Positions 34,600 to 47,664 of a stretch of DNA of 64,000 nucleotides are shown here, one piece after another. Position 1 is the stretch's first letter. Every line of letters starts with the position of its first letter. The notes under the pieces are model-generated. The model was given only the letters and a program-made list of their open reading frames with translations. It searched no databases and was not told the DNA's origin. The stretch is from Schoenoplectus triqueter (lineage: Eukaryota; Streptophyta; Magnoliopsida; Poales; Cyperaceae): the NCBI GenBank assembly GCA_964058805.1, contig CAXKVV010000008.1, positions 124,001 to 188,000 on the forward strand, written 5' to 3'. Both the position numbers and the translations under genes were made by a program.

Positions 34600-37410
34600 C
34601 AGCTAAAATAGGAAAACTTCTCCTTGAATACGAGCTTCGTGCATCTATACAAGAATAGGAAAAAATATACAACAATCAGTTAAAATTTGAAACAATAGTA
34701 TAATGGCAGCTATAATTAACAAAAAAATGTGAATTAATTAAAGATGTAAATTAACAAGCAACAATAGTAGAAATTAGGCTTTTACCGATTATCATAAATT
34801 AACACAGAAGTTTCACACATTATCTTATTTACCAAATTTATCTATTCAGTGACAAGTTATCTCATTTACAATAATTATCCCTTGAGGGACTTCGATGTTG
34901 TGCTTTTTGTTAGTTTTTGACTTCTCGACCCCCCTAATTAATCAGCACAACTTTAACATCAGAGAAACTATAACTCTAATATTATTTTTATAAAAAAAAA
35001 ATATACATTCCCATGATACATCTTGAGTCCCCATCTTCTACTCGACAATTCCCATTTATTGCTAGGGTCTTGATGGGAACCTACACACCCGTCAAGTGCA
35101 GAAATAATAAGAACTAAAATATACATTGATTTTTTAGTTTGCAATCGTTAATGAAAGCATGGTAGAAATTCATGAAAAGGAAATAAATGGCATGTTTGAC
35201 AAATAATAACATCAGATACAAGAATGAATTAAGTAGAACTGTTAAATTGGCTTAATAACATCAGGTACATGGTTCACAAAGGGCATGCTTGTTACTGGTA
35301 AATGTTACAAGCTCTAATTGTTTGCTGGTAATCAAAAAATTTAGAAAAAATAAGTGAGCGCCGGAAATCTAGAAATTCAGAACAGCATATCTAACTATAG
35401 AAAAATCACTGGTACTAAGAGGATGCCTAGACAATAAAATTCAAGGAATTACTTTATCAAACAAATTCTGAACAGTGAAATTGAAAGTTAGGGTTTGAGT
35501 GCGAGCTTGAGATCGGCTTGAGGGCGAGCTTGAGAGAAAGTGCTAGGGTTCTGTTCTTGAGAGATCGACTTTAGGTCTCTTCCTCCTCCCTCTCTCTAAA
35601 TTTTTGAATTTTAAATGATCTTAGAGAGAAAAAGGTCAGGAGAGAAGTGAAAACAATAAAAGGGTGGTACTGGAGGATAACTATTGTCTGGAGAGTTTTT
35701 TTTGTGGAGAGTTTTCAAACGTTAATCATAACAGCTCGTTTTAATCACAACGGCTGCGGATAAGTCTAAACACAAATTTTAATGCACAAGAGTTTATTAT
35801 TGTTAAATAAGGACCGTTGATCTCTGATCGAACGAATCAAATCAAAAGTATTTCACTTAGAGAGTTTTTTTTGCTCTCCAGGGGATGTCGTTCGGGTACT
35901 GGAGCCCTCCATTGTGCTAGGAGGAATTAAAACAAATCGATCAGTGACTTAATCAAAGTATAGATTGGACTGTTTAGATTTTGAAGCAGAAAAAAATTCT
36001 ACTTCATAACTCATTATAGCATACATGTACCCGCTCTTACACCTGGATTCTTTTTAACATACATATTTTTTATGCTTTTGATATCTATAAATAATTTTTA
36101 AAAATTAAACGAAAGATAGAACAAATTAGTGTTTCTATTAATTATTTGTACTCTTATAGATGATATTTTAATTTCTAAATATAAGAAAAACTCATAAAAT
36201 TTATGAAAATATAAATTATAAATTTCTTCAAAAGATAATAGTTTCTTTAAGAAAACACTTGTAATAAATGTTAGTAATTGTACCCGTTCTTTACACGCAC
36301 CTTATATTTATATTAAAAGAAGATCTTTATATTTATAATAATTTGTTAACTATAACTAACACTTATGATTCAAAAATATCCTAAATTATGTTACAATAAA
36401 AAAAATACTATATAAGCAGTAAGCATGTAATAAAAGATGATAGATATATTATTGATTTTTCATATGAACAACAATAACAACAAAGTCTTTAATTTTAAAT
36501 AAATTAGAGTGGGCTATAAATATTAAAAAAAATAATGCGTAAGATTTCAAAAAAACGTCCAATCCTAAATGTAAGATGGAAAAGCAAACTTCCCGCCAAA
36601 AAATTCAGAAAATCATGACAGATATGATAATCTATAGAACTGTCAATATAACCCTTTTTGCATCTGGCTCACAACTAAATCCCACTTTTAGGTGAGAATC
36701 TATATTTAACAAAAATAGTCAGATAGTATTAGTATTGACATACTCATAATTATTAATTTATCAAAGGCGCAAGCCAATTTAATTAATCTGTACATCCAAA
36801 ATTAAACGTGTGTACTCTTTTTGGATGCTCTTGGCATCCATGAGAAAAAAATTCAAAATTAAACGAAGGATAAAATAAATTTGTTAGTGATTGTATTATT
36901 TATATTTATTCTTATCGATGATATTTTAATTTCTAAATAAAATAACTAAATGTAAGAAAAGACTCTTAAAAAGTCATCTCTCATAATTTCAAAATGTTCT
37001 TTTACCATAAATCACCTTTCCGAGGGTGATCCAATCTAACTCAATCATCATAAAATATTTTTTTCTGACAGATGGAGTATCCTTCTTCCTTTAAAAAAAA
37101 AAGACATTGTTATTAGAACAAATAACAATTATCAATCCAGATGTAGTAAAATCCTATCCTACTGATCATTTCAGAATTAATCAAGACCAAACATATTATT
37201 CATAGCTTACTAATTAATTTCAACAAATAGTTGGTACCACTTTCTGTATTGGTAGGAAAGCGACACAAACAAAGAGCATGGCACCAAGAGAAGAGGCCAC
37301 AATTTATTACCAGAAATTGGATGCTTGTTAGCACAAACCAAATGATAAATTCACTTTAAGACATGTCACATGATGCTTATCTTAGTCATCTATCAATTAT
37401 CATTCTATGG
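34600..37410. other. Intergenic DNA, no gene recognised
   Basis: AT-rich. A GC-richer portion at 35490-35950 has GAGCTTGAGAT...GGCGAGCTTGAGAG and GTTAGGGTTT words that look like the leader of a gene or element on the minus strand, but no open frame with known motifs accompanies them. Confidence 0.45.
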
Positions 37411-37419
37411 TCTTCTATA

Positions 37420-37840
37420 GTGATTTGCCGGCGGGTACCGCGGCTACGGGCCGGGTACACCCACGGCGGGCGGCGGGTAGGGTGGGCACGGGTAGGGCGG
37501 GTAGGGTGGGCACGGGTAGGGCGGGTAGACGGGTACGGCGGGCACGGGTAGACGGGTTTTTTTTTTTCAAAACCGTACCCTACCCGTCTCATACCCGTGC
37601 CCGTCGCGGGTACACGGGTACCACATGTACGGGTACGGAGGTACTCGGGCACAAGGGGCGGGTCCAATGGTAGGGCGTGTCGGGAACGGGATCCGTTATA
37701 ACGGTTTCTGAACCGTTATAACGATTTACTAAACCGAAATAACAATTTATGAAACGTTATAACGTTTCAGAAACCGTTATAACGGTTCAGAAACCGCTAT
37801 AATGGTTCAGAAACCATTTTGCACGGGTAGACGGGTACGG
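37420..37840. repeat. CGGGTA-rich repeat with an AACCGTTATAACGGTTT microrepeat
   Basis: The left half (37425-37680) is made of GGGTAGGGCGGGTAGGGTGG-like words and ACGGGTAC words in both orientations. The right part (37690-37820) has about six degenerate copies of a 20-bp unit, AACGGTTCAGAAACCGTTAT. Open frames over it are rich in Gly, Arg and Pro only because of the repeat. Confidence 0.65.
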
Positions 37841-38534
37841 GAATTTTTTTTTGCTGTTTTTGTTTTACAAATATATTTTTTATTTTGAAATGTCGTAAAA
37901 TCTGAATAATATCATTTCGGCTAAGTACAAATCTAAATGTTCATTTTAAAAGAATAATATATTTTCTAAACGTTCATTTTTTTAATTATTTTAAAATAAT
38001 AGATTAAATCAAAAAATAGATAAAAAATTAAAATTGAACATTTAAAAATCAAATAATTTAAAATGAACGTTTAAAATATAAATAAAAAATATCTTAAATC
38101 AATTAATTAAAAAGTAAAATATAAATAAAAATTTATCAAATCAATTACTTTAAAAAAATTATCAAATCAATTACTTTCAATTACTATACAGTCCTTGACT
38201 ATATGCAACTATTTGAACCATCTAACCTTGTTAAGTAAGAATTATATACAGGCTTTTATTCATACATACTACTGCCTAACTCACATACAAGGGTGCTATA
38301 AGGGTCTATTCTAGTAAGTTTTATATTTGAACCCTTGAAAGTTATTTTATTCTTCATGACACAATTCAAAACAGATTCAATTGAGCATATCATATAAGCA
38401 TTTACAAAAAGGTAAAACTGAAGTACACAGATTGAAAAACCAAATTTCTTTGCTTGCATAATAAATGAGATATAACAAAGCTTTTTTAAGTTCAAGAATT
38501 AATTTTTGCACAAAAATCCAAGTTTTGATGCAGA
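37841..38534. other. AT-rich DNA left of the copia element
   Basis: No gene recognised. Repeated words such as AAATGAACGTTTAAAAT and ATCAATTACTTT occur around 37920-38180. Confidence 0.45.
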
Positions 38535-38739
38535 CTACACATCCTTGCGGTGATTGGTGAAGGCGCACGCAACTACCATCCAAAGGAACTCGCCGCGCTA
38601 GGTTACGATACCAAGTAAGATATATTATTCACAAATTTATTTGTTAGATTCAAATTTTATACACATGATCATTGGTTTTCAATTGGGTTGCATGAAAAGT
38701 TTTGAAATTCCGCATCTCATGCATGTTGCGAACCCAACA
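38535..38739 (+). repeat. Truncated 5' LTR of the copia element
   Basis: Matches 47466-47660 of the 3' LTR (CCTTGCGGTGATTGGT, GGTTACGATACCAAGTAAG, TGTTGCGAACCCAACA). To the left of about 38535 the match stops, so the front of the LTR has been lost. Confidence 0.8.
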
Positions 38740-40189
38740 ACTGATATCAGAGCCATATGTGTATTCAAAATTATTTCTAGCATTTTTGTGAATAAAAATA
38801 TATAAAGTGTATATATTTATCTGATGCGAAAGTTATATTATTTTAATCGATTAATTAAAAAAATAGTTTTTTTTCCTTCGGTTAAGAGCAACAACCAAAA
38901 AGAAAATTGTTTTTTTATTTATGTTTCTTATTTGTTTCTCATTAAATTTTTTAAGTTATCAAAATTGCATGAGAAATTTCTCACATCTAATCAATGGAAG
39001 TTTTTTTTCGATTATTTAAAAAAAATCCGTCAACAGTAACCGTGAATAGTATTGTTATGTTAATTAGAGGCATGACATTTGACATCAAATTAGTGATAAC
39101 TGTGGTATTTATTTATTTATTAGATTAATGAGATTAATTTAATAAATTTATTTTAAAATTAAATTATGGGATAACTTGATTTGAAATGTCAAGAAAATAT
39201 GTGGATTAAAATTCATGTTAGGTTTATGTGTCATGTATGTGGTATGACACAAATATGAATTGCATGGGTGTCATGTGTGTGGCATGACACACACATGATA
39301 TATTGGGTAGTATGACTAATGTTCAATGTCTTGTGTGATGTATTGAATGTTATGTGCATGATGTGTGTAACGCGATCTTTGGTGCTCTATTAATTAATAT
39401 TAGTAAATTGTTAAAGTCAATTTGATGTATTCATTTGGGTGTTGCATGGCTAATTAGGATTTAGTATATTTATTTCGTACTTAAATTTATTAGGTTAGAT
39501 TTGAGTAGAATAAATATATTTATTTGGGTATGTGGAGTTTGTCGTGGCGCGAAGATGGTGCGTGGAGATGCATATCAAGATTTCATACTACTCAACGCCT
39601 GATTGCATGGGATGTGATTATTTTCTACAATAATTTTATTGTGTGATTTGAATTATTAGTTGTGAGTCTAGGAGTATGAGCGTATACTTAATCAGACTTG
39701 AACTTAAATTGCAAAACATATAATAAAGTCCCTATACAAAGTTAGGACGTATTGCACTTCCTACTCTATCCCTTTCAAACTATTGACATTAGGATGATGT
39801 GTTCCTACTCAGTAGACATCTCCTTTTATCCTTTAGAAGTTTGGGTTGTGCGGGGCACATAGAGTGAGCTTTGTCTAATAGGGTTATCGGACCGTGTTCG
39901 GACCCTAGTGCAAGGTGCTAATTCACACGGGGTGTGGTTAACAAACCAAGAGTCATATAACGGGGCACATGATTAACCAGAGTGGTTTATCTAAATAAGC
40001 CTAATCTAAGTTTCACGCCGACGATGGTTTGGTTTAGTAAAATATGGATCTCGTGCCTACTGCATAAAGAGACATGTCATATATAGTGGGAGTGTTCGGT
40101 ATCAAAAATCTTGAACTGAGCATAAGAACATAAAACCAAAACTGAATATTTGCATTTGTTTGATGTTTTGTAGAATCCTGGCTACCAAA

Positions 40190-41415
40190 ATTCAGACCTT
40201 ATACCTACTTGCATTTGTCCTAGACCAAAACAAGTTGAACGGTACTAATTTCGTCGATTGTATCATAATCTGAAGATTGTATTGAAACATTAAAAGAAAG
40301 AGTATGTGTTTGATGCACCCTTACCTGACCCACCTGCTGATACTGCTACTCATACGAAGCGAGATCGGTATGAGAAAAAGTGTGATGAGTCTAACGAGGT
40401 GAGTTGTCAGCATACGACATGATAGGTGAGCTCAAAAATATGTTTCAAGAGTAAACTTGTGTCGAGCGATATCATGTCACGACGGAACTCTTTGAATGTA
40501 AGATGACTGAGGGGGCCTCAGTCAGTGCTCATGTTCAAAAGCTGATGAGTTATGGAGCAGCTTAGGAAGCTGGGATCTATTATGGACCTACAGTTGTCTA
40601 CTGACCACATCATGCACTCTCTATCATCGAGTTTTAGTATGTTCGTTATGAACTATAATATGGCAGGAGCCATTAAACCATTGAATGAGTTGCATTTTAT
40701 GCGCTCTACGGCTTAGACATCTATCAGGCAGGCACCTGATGTACTGGCAGTAACTAGACACAACAAGAAGATGAAAGATAGGAAGAAAGGAATGGGGAAG
40801 GCTAAACGCAAAGATAAGGCTCAAGCTAGGAGCAAGAGTGCACCTAAAGTAGTGAAAATTTCTACGTCGACCCCGGAAACTATGTGCTTTCATTGCAATG
40901 GCAAAGGCCATTTCAAGAGAGAGTGTCCGAAGTTCCTGGAGGAACAGAAGGCGGGGCCATCTACTTTAGGTATTTATATTGTTAAAATTAAATTTGCTAG
41001 CTCATCTTCTAACTCTTGGGTCGTGGACTCAGGAGTTGGTGCTCATATTTGTTTAAATATGCAGACATTAAAAAGAAGTAGGAGATTGGCAAAGGGCGAG
41101 ATGCAACTCAAGTTTGGCAATGGTGCATTGTTAGCGGCTGTTGCGGTTAGAGACTTAGAGTTGATTTTGTCCAGTGGGCTTGTAATAGAACTGAGTAGTG
41201 TCTATTATGTTTCTTGTGCTAGCTGAAATATTGTATTTGTTTCTTGTTTGGATTCGAAATTGTCATGCCTTTCCCCTGAATGCGGAAGCCATGATTTTGA
41301 GTTTTCCTTTAAGAATATACATTGTATTATTTCTCGCAATGGTTTATTTTATGCTAGTGCTTATTTTGTGAATAGTCTTTATGTGATTGACCTTGGAACA
41401 CCCATATGCAACATA
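40190..41415 (+). pseudogene. copia gag and protease remnant
   Basis: A gag-like start reads KLNGTNFVD then stops in place of Trp. Further on, 40771-41226 is open and has the CCHC zinc knuckle CFHCNGKGHFKREC, where Cys, Cys, His and Cys are all present. The aspartic protease signature is VVDSGVGAHIC. The GAG-pre-integrase region (NSLYVIDLGTPICNI) is then cut by the solo LTR at 41416. Confidence 0.85.
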
Positions 41416-43517
41416 TGTAGGGATTCGGAATGCCCAAATCCCGTTAATGCTCAAGCTGCGGAAAGACCGTAGAACAAAAATTTTACTTCTACTTAAATTA
41501 GGGATTAAAGTATGTCGGATAATAACCGAGAGTTACAGACATTTAATCCTTTACAAAGACGGTAAAATATTATTTTACTTCTAACTTAAGTTTAGGGTTA
41601 AAGTGATGTGTCGGATGATTACCGAGAGATACACACCTCTTTAAATCTTTATTGATCTACTCCATGATTGATTTCTAAAATATTAATCTACTTAACAATT
41701 AAATAGATTAATATAAGATGTTATACCTCGCTTCCAAATTTCAATTGGAATGAAAATCGGTTTGTCTCGGAGCACCAAACGTCCGATGCCTCTGTAGGTT
41801 ATCTACCAGGACTGACCAGAGAGCGGTTTATTTCTTTTGCCAGAAATACCGTAAACCGCGGTTTCTCGCAAAAACACTATTCACCCGAGAAAAGACGAAA
41901 TAGTACTATTCACGACTCGCAGTAATTCTGTTTCACAAATGTGCAGAAATACCGCAACTTTCGTAAAAACACTATTCACCGATCCCGTGAATTCTGAAAC
42001 AACCGTATACCGAGAGAGAGAAAGTAGAACTGATTTTGGTGGAACTTTTTCTCTCACCCTACCCCTCTATTTATAGAAAAAGTGGAATTGACAAATTACC
42101 AAAATGCCCTCGTGAATAGTAGGGAGGTTTCAAAGTGAAAAGACCAAAATACCCTTAAAGTTCATCCAATTTACCAAAACGCCATTGGGCTTTTTGGCCA
42201 AATTACCGAAATACCCTTGGGCTTTTGGACAAATTACCAAAATACCCTTGGAGGTCGTCATGGGCTTTTCATGGGCCTTTTTGGGCTTTTTCAATTTTGG
42301 GCTTTTTGGGCTTTTCTGATTTTGGGCTTTTAATTATTAATTAAGACTTTAATTATAAATGGGTTTTGGCCCATAATTCAAATCCATAATTAACATTCAA
42401 AATCAAATATATATAATTGTCATCTACAATTATATTTTTCTCGGTTGTTGTTTCAGCGAATTTATACGACGTGTCCAACACGTTATAAATTCAATCTGAT
42501 TTTTGCTTCTTGTCATCTCTATGACAAATATAATTATATCATATATAATTAATTATAACCATCTTATTATTAATTATAAATAATTTATAATTAATCAATA
42601 AGATTCTCCGATTAACTCCTATACGGTGTGACCCGACAGGATCCGTGTTATGTTGGTAAATAGAGTTAAAACTGTTTTAACTTCTATAATGATAGGAGGC
42701 ATCTGGCAGAATGCACTATGACCATCCAATTACACAGATGATGATGTACTGTACAATATCATGATCCAGTAAACTATTTACTTGTGTTTAATTCTTTTGT
42801 CTCATAGCTATCAGATCAGTTTCAAGGTAGGTATGTGTCATCCTTGCAAACTTAATCTTTTCTTGATCCTGAGTAAATTATCAAATATAATTACTCTTGT
42901 AATTATACTGCTAGCAGATAATCTTACTCTATCAAGGGGCCCAGTGATGCTATAACTCGTATAGAAATACGAGGGACAATAGTACTTTTGGCAAACCATC
43001 TCTTCCTCCGCATAAGTTATGTATACCGAAGAGCTACCTTTATAGCCACCTTTTACGGATAACGTTTGGTAGAAATCACACATATACATATCTTATGTAG
43101 GAAAGATGAATACCTCATACTTTAGAATTTAATACTGAACGAAAACATTAATGACACGAACACAATTCCATTTAATGTTTCATTCGGGGTCTATCAAATA
43201 CGATGTTCCTTGAACATCTATCTATGTGATTAAAATGACAACTCTTTGTCTATGGTCTGTAAAACTTGACCATCATTTAATCCACATACTAACCTGATAA
43301 CGGTTAATTAGTGTTCCTGCTAATTACCTTGGTTAGTGACTTTTAAGAGTATATTCTATATTATGAAGTTTCACAATTCCAGTCATGAACTCGGAATGAT
43401 TCATAAATTCAATAATACTCAAGGAAACAAAATATCGTTTAAATATCCAATTCATGAACAAAGCTTTATATAACCAATTTATCGTATTATTGACTTCAAA
43501 ATTATTACAAACTAACA
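41416..43517 (-). mobile_element. Solo LTR (2.1 kb) nested in the copia element
   Basis: The insert begins TG (TGTAGGGATTCGG) and ends CA (CAAACTAACA). It is flanked by a 5-bp duplication ACATA at 41411-41415 and 43518-43522. Read on the minus strand it starts TGTTAGTTT and shares TTCCTTGAGT, TGGGCCCCTTGAT and AGTATGTGGATTAA with the host element's 3' LTR, so it is a relative in opposite orientation. No internal domains or second LTR are present, which indicates LTR-LTR recombination after insertion. Confidence 0.8.
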
Positions 43518-43522
43518 ACATA

Positions 43523-44330
43523 AGTATCAAACGGCTCAAAGCAAGCAACACTAATTCGTGCCTCATGTGACATTGTCACTTAGATCATATAAATGAGAAA
43601 CGCATCAAGAAGCTCCAAGAGGATGAACTTCTAGGTCAATTTGACTAGGAGTCAATTGATCAATGTGAGTCTTGTTTACTTGGGAAGATGACTAAAACAC
43701 ATTTTAACAAGGTGAATGAAAGGGTCACAGAACTCTTAGCTCTTGTGCATACGGACGTGTGTGGTCCTATTGGCACTAGCGCAAGAGGAGGGTATTCGTA
43801 CTTCATTATATTTACTGATGATTTCAGTAAATATGGATGTGTTTCTGATGAGACATAAGTCAGAATCCTCTGAAAGGTTCAAGGAAATTCAGAATGAAGT
43901 CGAGAATCAACTTGAGAAGAAGATTAAGGTACTGCGATCGGATCATGGTGGCGAGTACCTAAGTATCGAATTTAATGATCATCTAAAGCAATGTGGAATC
44001 ATTTCACAACTGACTCCACCTGGAACACCATAGTGGAATGATGTGTCCGAGCGGAGAAATCGTACGCTATTGGACATGGTACAATTGATGATGAGTCGGG
44101 CGGAACTACCTTTATCCTTTTGGGGATATGCTCTTAAGACTGCTATTTTTACCTTGAATAGAGTACCTATGAAATCTGTAGATAAGACTCCATACGAGGT
44201 GTGGACGGAGAGGGTCCCCAATTTGTCTTTTCTCAAAATTTAGGGTTCTAAAGTTTTTATTAGGCGATTGATGCCCGATAAGCTTGGTTCTAAATCTGAC
44301 AAATGCTTCTTTATAGGTTACCCGAGGGAA
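43523..44330 (+). pseudogene. copia integrase remnant
   Basis: Resumes right after the solo LTR with HCHLDHINEKR, the zinc-binding part of integrase. A core follows with ALVHTDVCGP (first catalytic Asp), FTDDFSKY, RSDHGGEY (second Asp), then SERRNRTLLDM (Glu) and LPLSFWGYALKTA. Stops and frame changes are frequent, for example the TGA in place of Trp before HC and after TPPGTP. Confidence 0.85.
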
Positions 44331-44479
44331 ACCAAGAGTTACGACATGGTGTGTTCCTGGAAGAGGAGTTTCTCTCCAAGGAAAATAGTTGGAGTAAGGT
44401 AACAATTGTAGAAATTCAAGACCCACTTCCTGATGATTCGAGTCAAACCGAAGTGAAATAAGTTCCAAGCGAGGCTGTA

Positions 44480-46149
44480 GAATAAGTTCAGCAGGAACCG
44501 CGTGTTAGAAGGTCAGGGAGAGTAGTCCATGCACCTGAGAGGTACTTGGGACTACATGAGATATTACTTGTTGGTGATATTGATCCTCTGACATATCATA
44601 AGGCAATGTCAAGAGAGGACTCCGGAGAATGGCTCGAGGCCATAAAATCTAAATTATAATCCATGGAAGATAACCAAGTGTGGGACCTGGTTGATCTACC
44701 TGATGGGATAAAACTCGTCAAAAATAAATAGGTCTTAAAGAGGAAGATCTACATGGATGACAACTTGACTATATACAAGGCACACCTAGTGGCGAAAGGG
44801 TTTACTCAAGTCGAGGGGATTGATTATGATGAAACTTTTTCACCAGTAGCCAAGTTCCAATTAATTCGGATCCTCCTAGTGATTACCGCATTTCATGATT
44901 ATGAAATTTGGCAAATGAATGTCAAAACCGCATTCTTGAATGAGGTTCTGGATGAGGATGTGTACAACCTGATGGTTTTGTCGATCCTAAAAGGGGTAAA
45001 AAAGTATGCAATCTTAAGAGATCCATTTATGGATTAAAACAAGTATCTCAGAGTTGGAACATAAGCTTCGATGATGAGATCAAAAAATTAAATTTCATGC
45101 GAAACCCAAAAGAATCTTGTGTTTATAAGAAAGTAAGTGGGAGCTCAGTCATATTCTTGATATTGTATATTGATGACATTCTTCTAATTGAGAATGGCAT
45201 TCCGATGCTTGATTCTGTGAAATCATCATTGAGTAGGGTTTTCTCAATGAAAGACTTGGGCAAGGCTACCTATATTTTAGATATCCGGATATTTCATGAA
45301 AGGTCCAAGAGACTCATAGGTTTAAGTCAAAGTACATACATAGGGAAAGTGTTGGAGAGGTTCAGCATGCAGGATTCCAAGAGAGGTTTCCTATCTATGT
45401 CGCATGGTATCTCTCTTAGTGAGTCTCAGTGTCCTAAGACACGTGAGTAGAGAGAGAAGATGAGAATGGTTCTATATGCTTCGGCTGTTGGATCCATTAT
45501 ATATGTCATGTTATGTACACACGCAGATGTGTCTTATGCACTCAACATGACAAGCAGATATCAAAAGAATCTCGGAGATGATCATTGAACAGCTATCAAG
45601 AACATCCTTAAGTACTTGAGAAGGACTAAAGATCTGATTTTGATTTACGATGGTGAGGAACATCTCACAGTTACGGGGTATTGTGATGCTAATTTTCAAA
45701 CCGACCGTGATGATTCAAAATCACAAACAGGGTACATGTACATGCTCAATGGTTGAGCTGTCTGTTGGAAGAGTTCCAAACAAGACGGTATGGGTGACTC
45801 CACTATGGAGGCTGAGTATATGGCTGCTTGCGAGGCCGGCAAAATGAGAGTCTGTATACGGGAGTTCATCGATGAACTTAGTGTTGTTCTTAGCATCATA
45901 GACCTTGTGGAGCTCTATTGTGACAACACGGGAGCTATCACCAATGTAAAGGATCATAGGTCCAGCAAGTGGACTATGCATATTAAGCACAAATATTACG
46001 TAATTCGTGAACTCGTTGAGAATGGAAACATTACAATGTGCAAAGTAGGTACGGAAAGCAACATAGATGATCCACTAACAAAACCACTTTCATTAGTCAA
46101 GCATGAGAGACATGTTGGTGCTATGGGTATACGGTATATGAGAGACTGA
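44480..46149 (+). pseudogene. copia reverse transcriptase / RNase H remnant
   Basis: Recognisable pieces are KAHLVAKGFTQVEGIDYDET, FSPVAKFQLIRILL, QMNVKTAFLNEVL, LYIDDILLIEN with the catalytic DD, and KDLGKATYILDI. RNase H follows with GYCDANF, STMEAEYMA and LYCDNTGAI, ending GIRYMRD. Several in-frame stops and shifts break the frame (for example after PFMD and after the CPKT stretch). Confidence 0.88.
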
Positions 46150-46229
46150 CTTTAAGGCTCGTATTATTGTATACGATATGATAGAGCTCAGTAAAAGGTA
46201 CATAATTGGCTCTAGTTTAAGTAGGAGAT

Positions 46230-47660
46230 TGTTAGTTTTGTGACCTAGAGAACCAATGATTTATGATGGTGCTCTTATTTTTATTTTATGTATTGGATGA
46301 TTTGTATCATTTTGTTCCTTGAGTTTTAATATTTTATAGATTATTTGAGTTGATGACTTGAATTATGAAACTCTATAATTGTTATTAAAACTCCAAATTA
46401 TCTCTAGTCCCATATCATTAGTATGGAACACTGAATGATAATATTGACTAGTATGTGGATTAATGCATGATCATGTTTCATAGATTACTGATATGGGGTA
46501 TCTATTTAATCACATAAATATACATGTATGGGATGCATGATATTGGACCTGATCCACTTTGACTTGTTGTATGGATTATATTTGTGTCATCAACATGGTC
46601 ATAAATTAGTATTAATTTTATTATCTGAGATATTCATAATTCTAGATAATTAATGTATATTTTGTGCGATTTCAAACGTTGCTTTTAACCGAGGGTTATA
46701 AAGATAATTTTCTAATATACATGAGTTATGCTATGAATTATGAATAGTCAATAGGATATTTTATTCGTCTCATTTCTTATGAGATTAGTGATATCTTTGG
46801 GCCCCTTGATGCAGTGATAATTATATGCATACAATTTATGATTATGGGATGATCACATAGAAATAATTATGCACTGAAGATCAAAAAAATAATTAATGGT
46901 CAAGAATGACACATTATGACGCTTGACATTAATTAATGTATATCATGTGATAAAGGAATTAAAGATCACGATTTGTCTGTGTTTGATCGGGTGATCATAA
47001 TGCATTGCTAGATGCCAATTATGATATATAAATTAATGCATATTAATTTATTACTGGTCAAGACATAGATCCTACTGGGTCGCTCTATTTGATAAGTTGA
47101 AGCATAGAATAATTAATTAAATTAAATTTAGATTGGATTAATTTAGGCGAGGTCCAAATTATGGATGAGGTGCACTTGGGCTCGGGCGAGCCCAAGCCCA
47201 AAAGTTTTTTTGGAAAAGAATTAAAAAAAAAGTTTTTTTAGTTCTTTGATTCTTGCGAAAAGAACTGAAAAAGAAAAAAATATCCCTGCCGAAAATCTTT
47301 TTCCAATCCAATTGATCAATCCCTCTTATGTGTTGAGATCAATAGGGATTTGAAATTTTGTTCTATTAAAGATCTATCAATCTCGCTTCGACGCGTCAAG
47401 GAGTGTACGTGGTAGAGGTTTCACGCTTGGGAAGCTTTCGAGAGACGAGATCAACACCGACGTCCTTGCGGTGATTGGTAAAGGTGCATGCAATCACCAT
47501 CCAAAGAAAATCATCGCGCTTGGTTACGATACCAAGTAAGGTATATTATTCACAAATTCATTTGTTAGTTCGAATTTTATACACATGATTCTTGATTTTT
47601 CAATGGAGTTGCATGAAAAGTTATAAAATTTCACATCTCATGTATGTTGCGAACCCAACA
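46230..47660 (+). repeat. 3' LTR of the copia element
   Basis: Starts TGTTAGTTTTGTGACC straight after the purine tract AAGTAGGAGAT and ends GCGAACCCAACA, 1431 bp. Its last ~200 bp match the 5' remnant. Confidence 0.85.
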
Positions 47661-47664
47661 GTAA

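Larger units (their letters stand above)
38535..47660 (+). mobile_element. Degraded Ty1/copia LTR retrotransposon
   Basis: The domain order is gag zinc knuckle, protease, integrase, reverse transcriptase, RNase H, which defines Ty1/copia. It is broken by many stops and frame changes, so it cannot encode a polyprotein. The 5' LTR is reduced to its last ~205 bp (to 38739). A primer-binding site, TGATATCAGAGCCA, follows at about 38742. The 3' LTR is complete at 46230-47660. A solo LTR of a related element sits at 41416-43517 in opposite orientation. Confidence 0.9.

Noticed and set aside
37363..37673. Overlapping Gly/Arg/Pro-rich frames on both strands
   Set aside because: They are by-products of the CGGGTA word repeat, open in several frames at once.
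41416..43517. Complete LTR retrotransposon or captured gene in the copia element
   Set aside because: No second LTR and no domains; TG/CA ends and similarity to an LTR make a solo LTR the simpler reading.
40771..46149. Functional retrotransposon polyprotein
   Set aside because: Many in-frame stops, frame changes and a 2.1-kb insertion break it.
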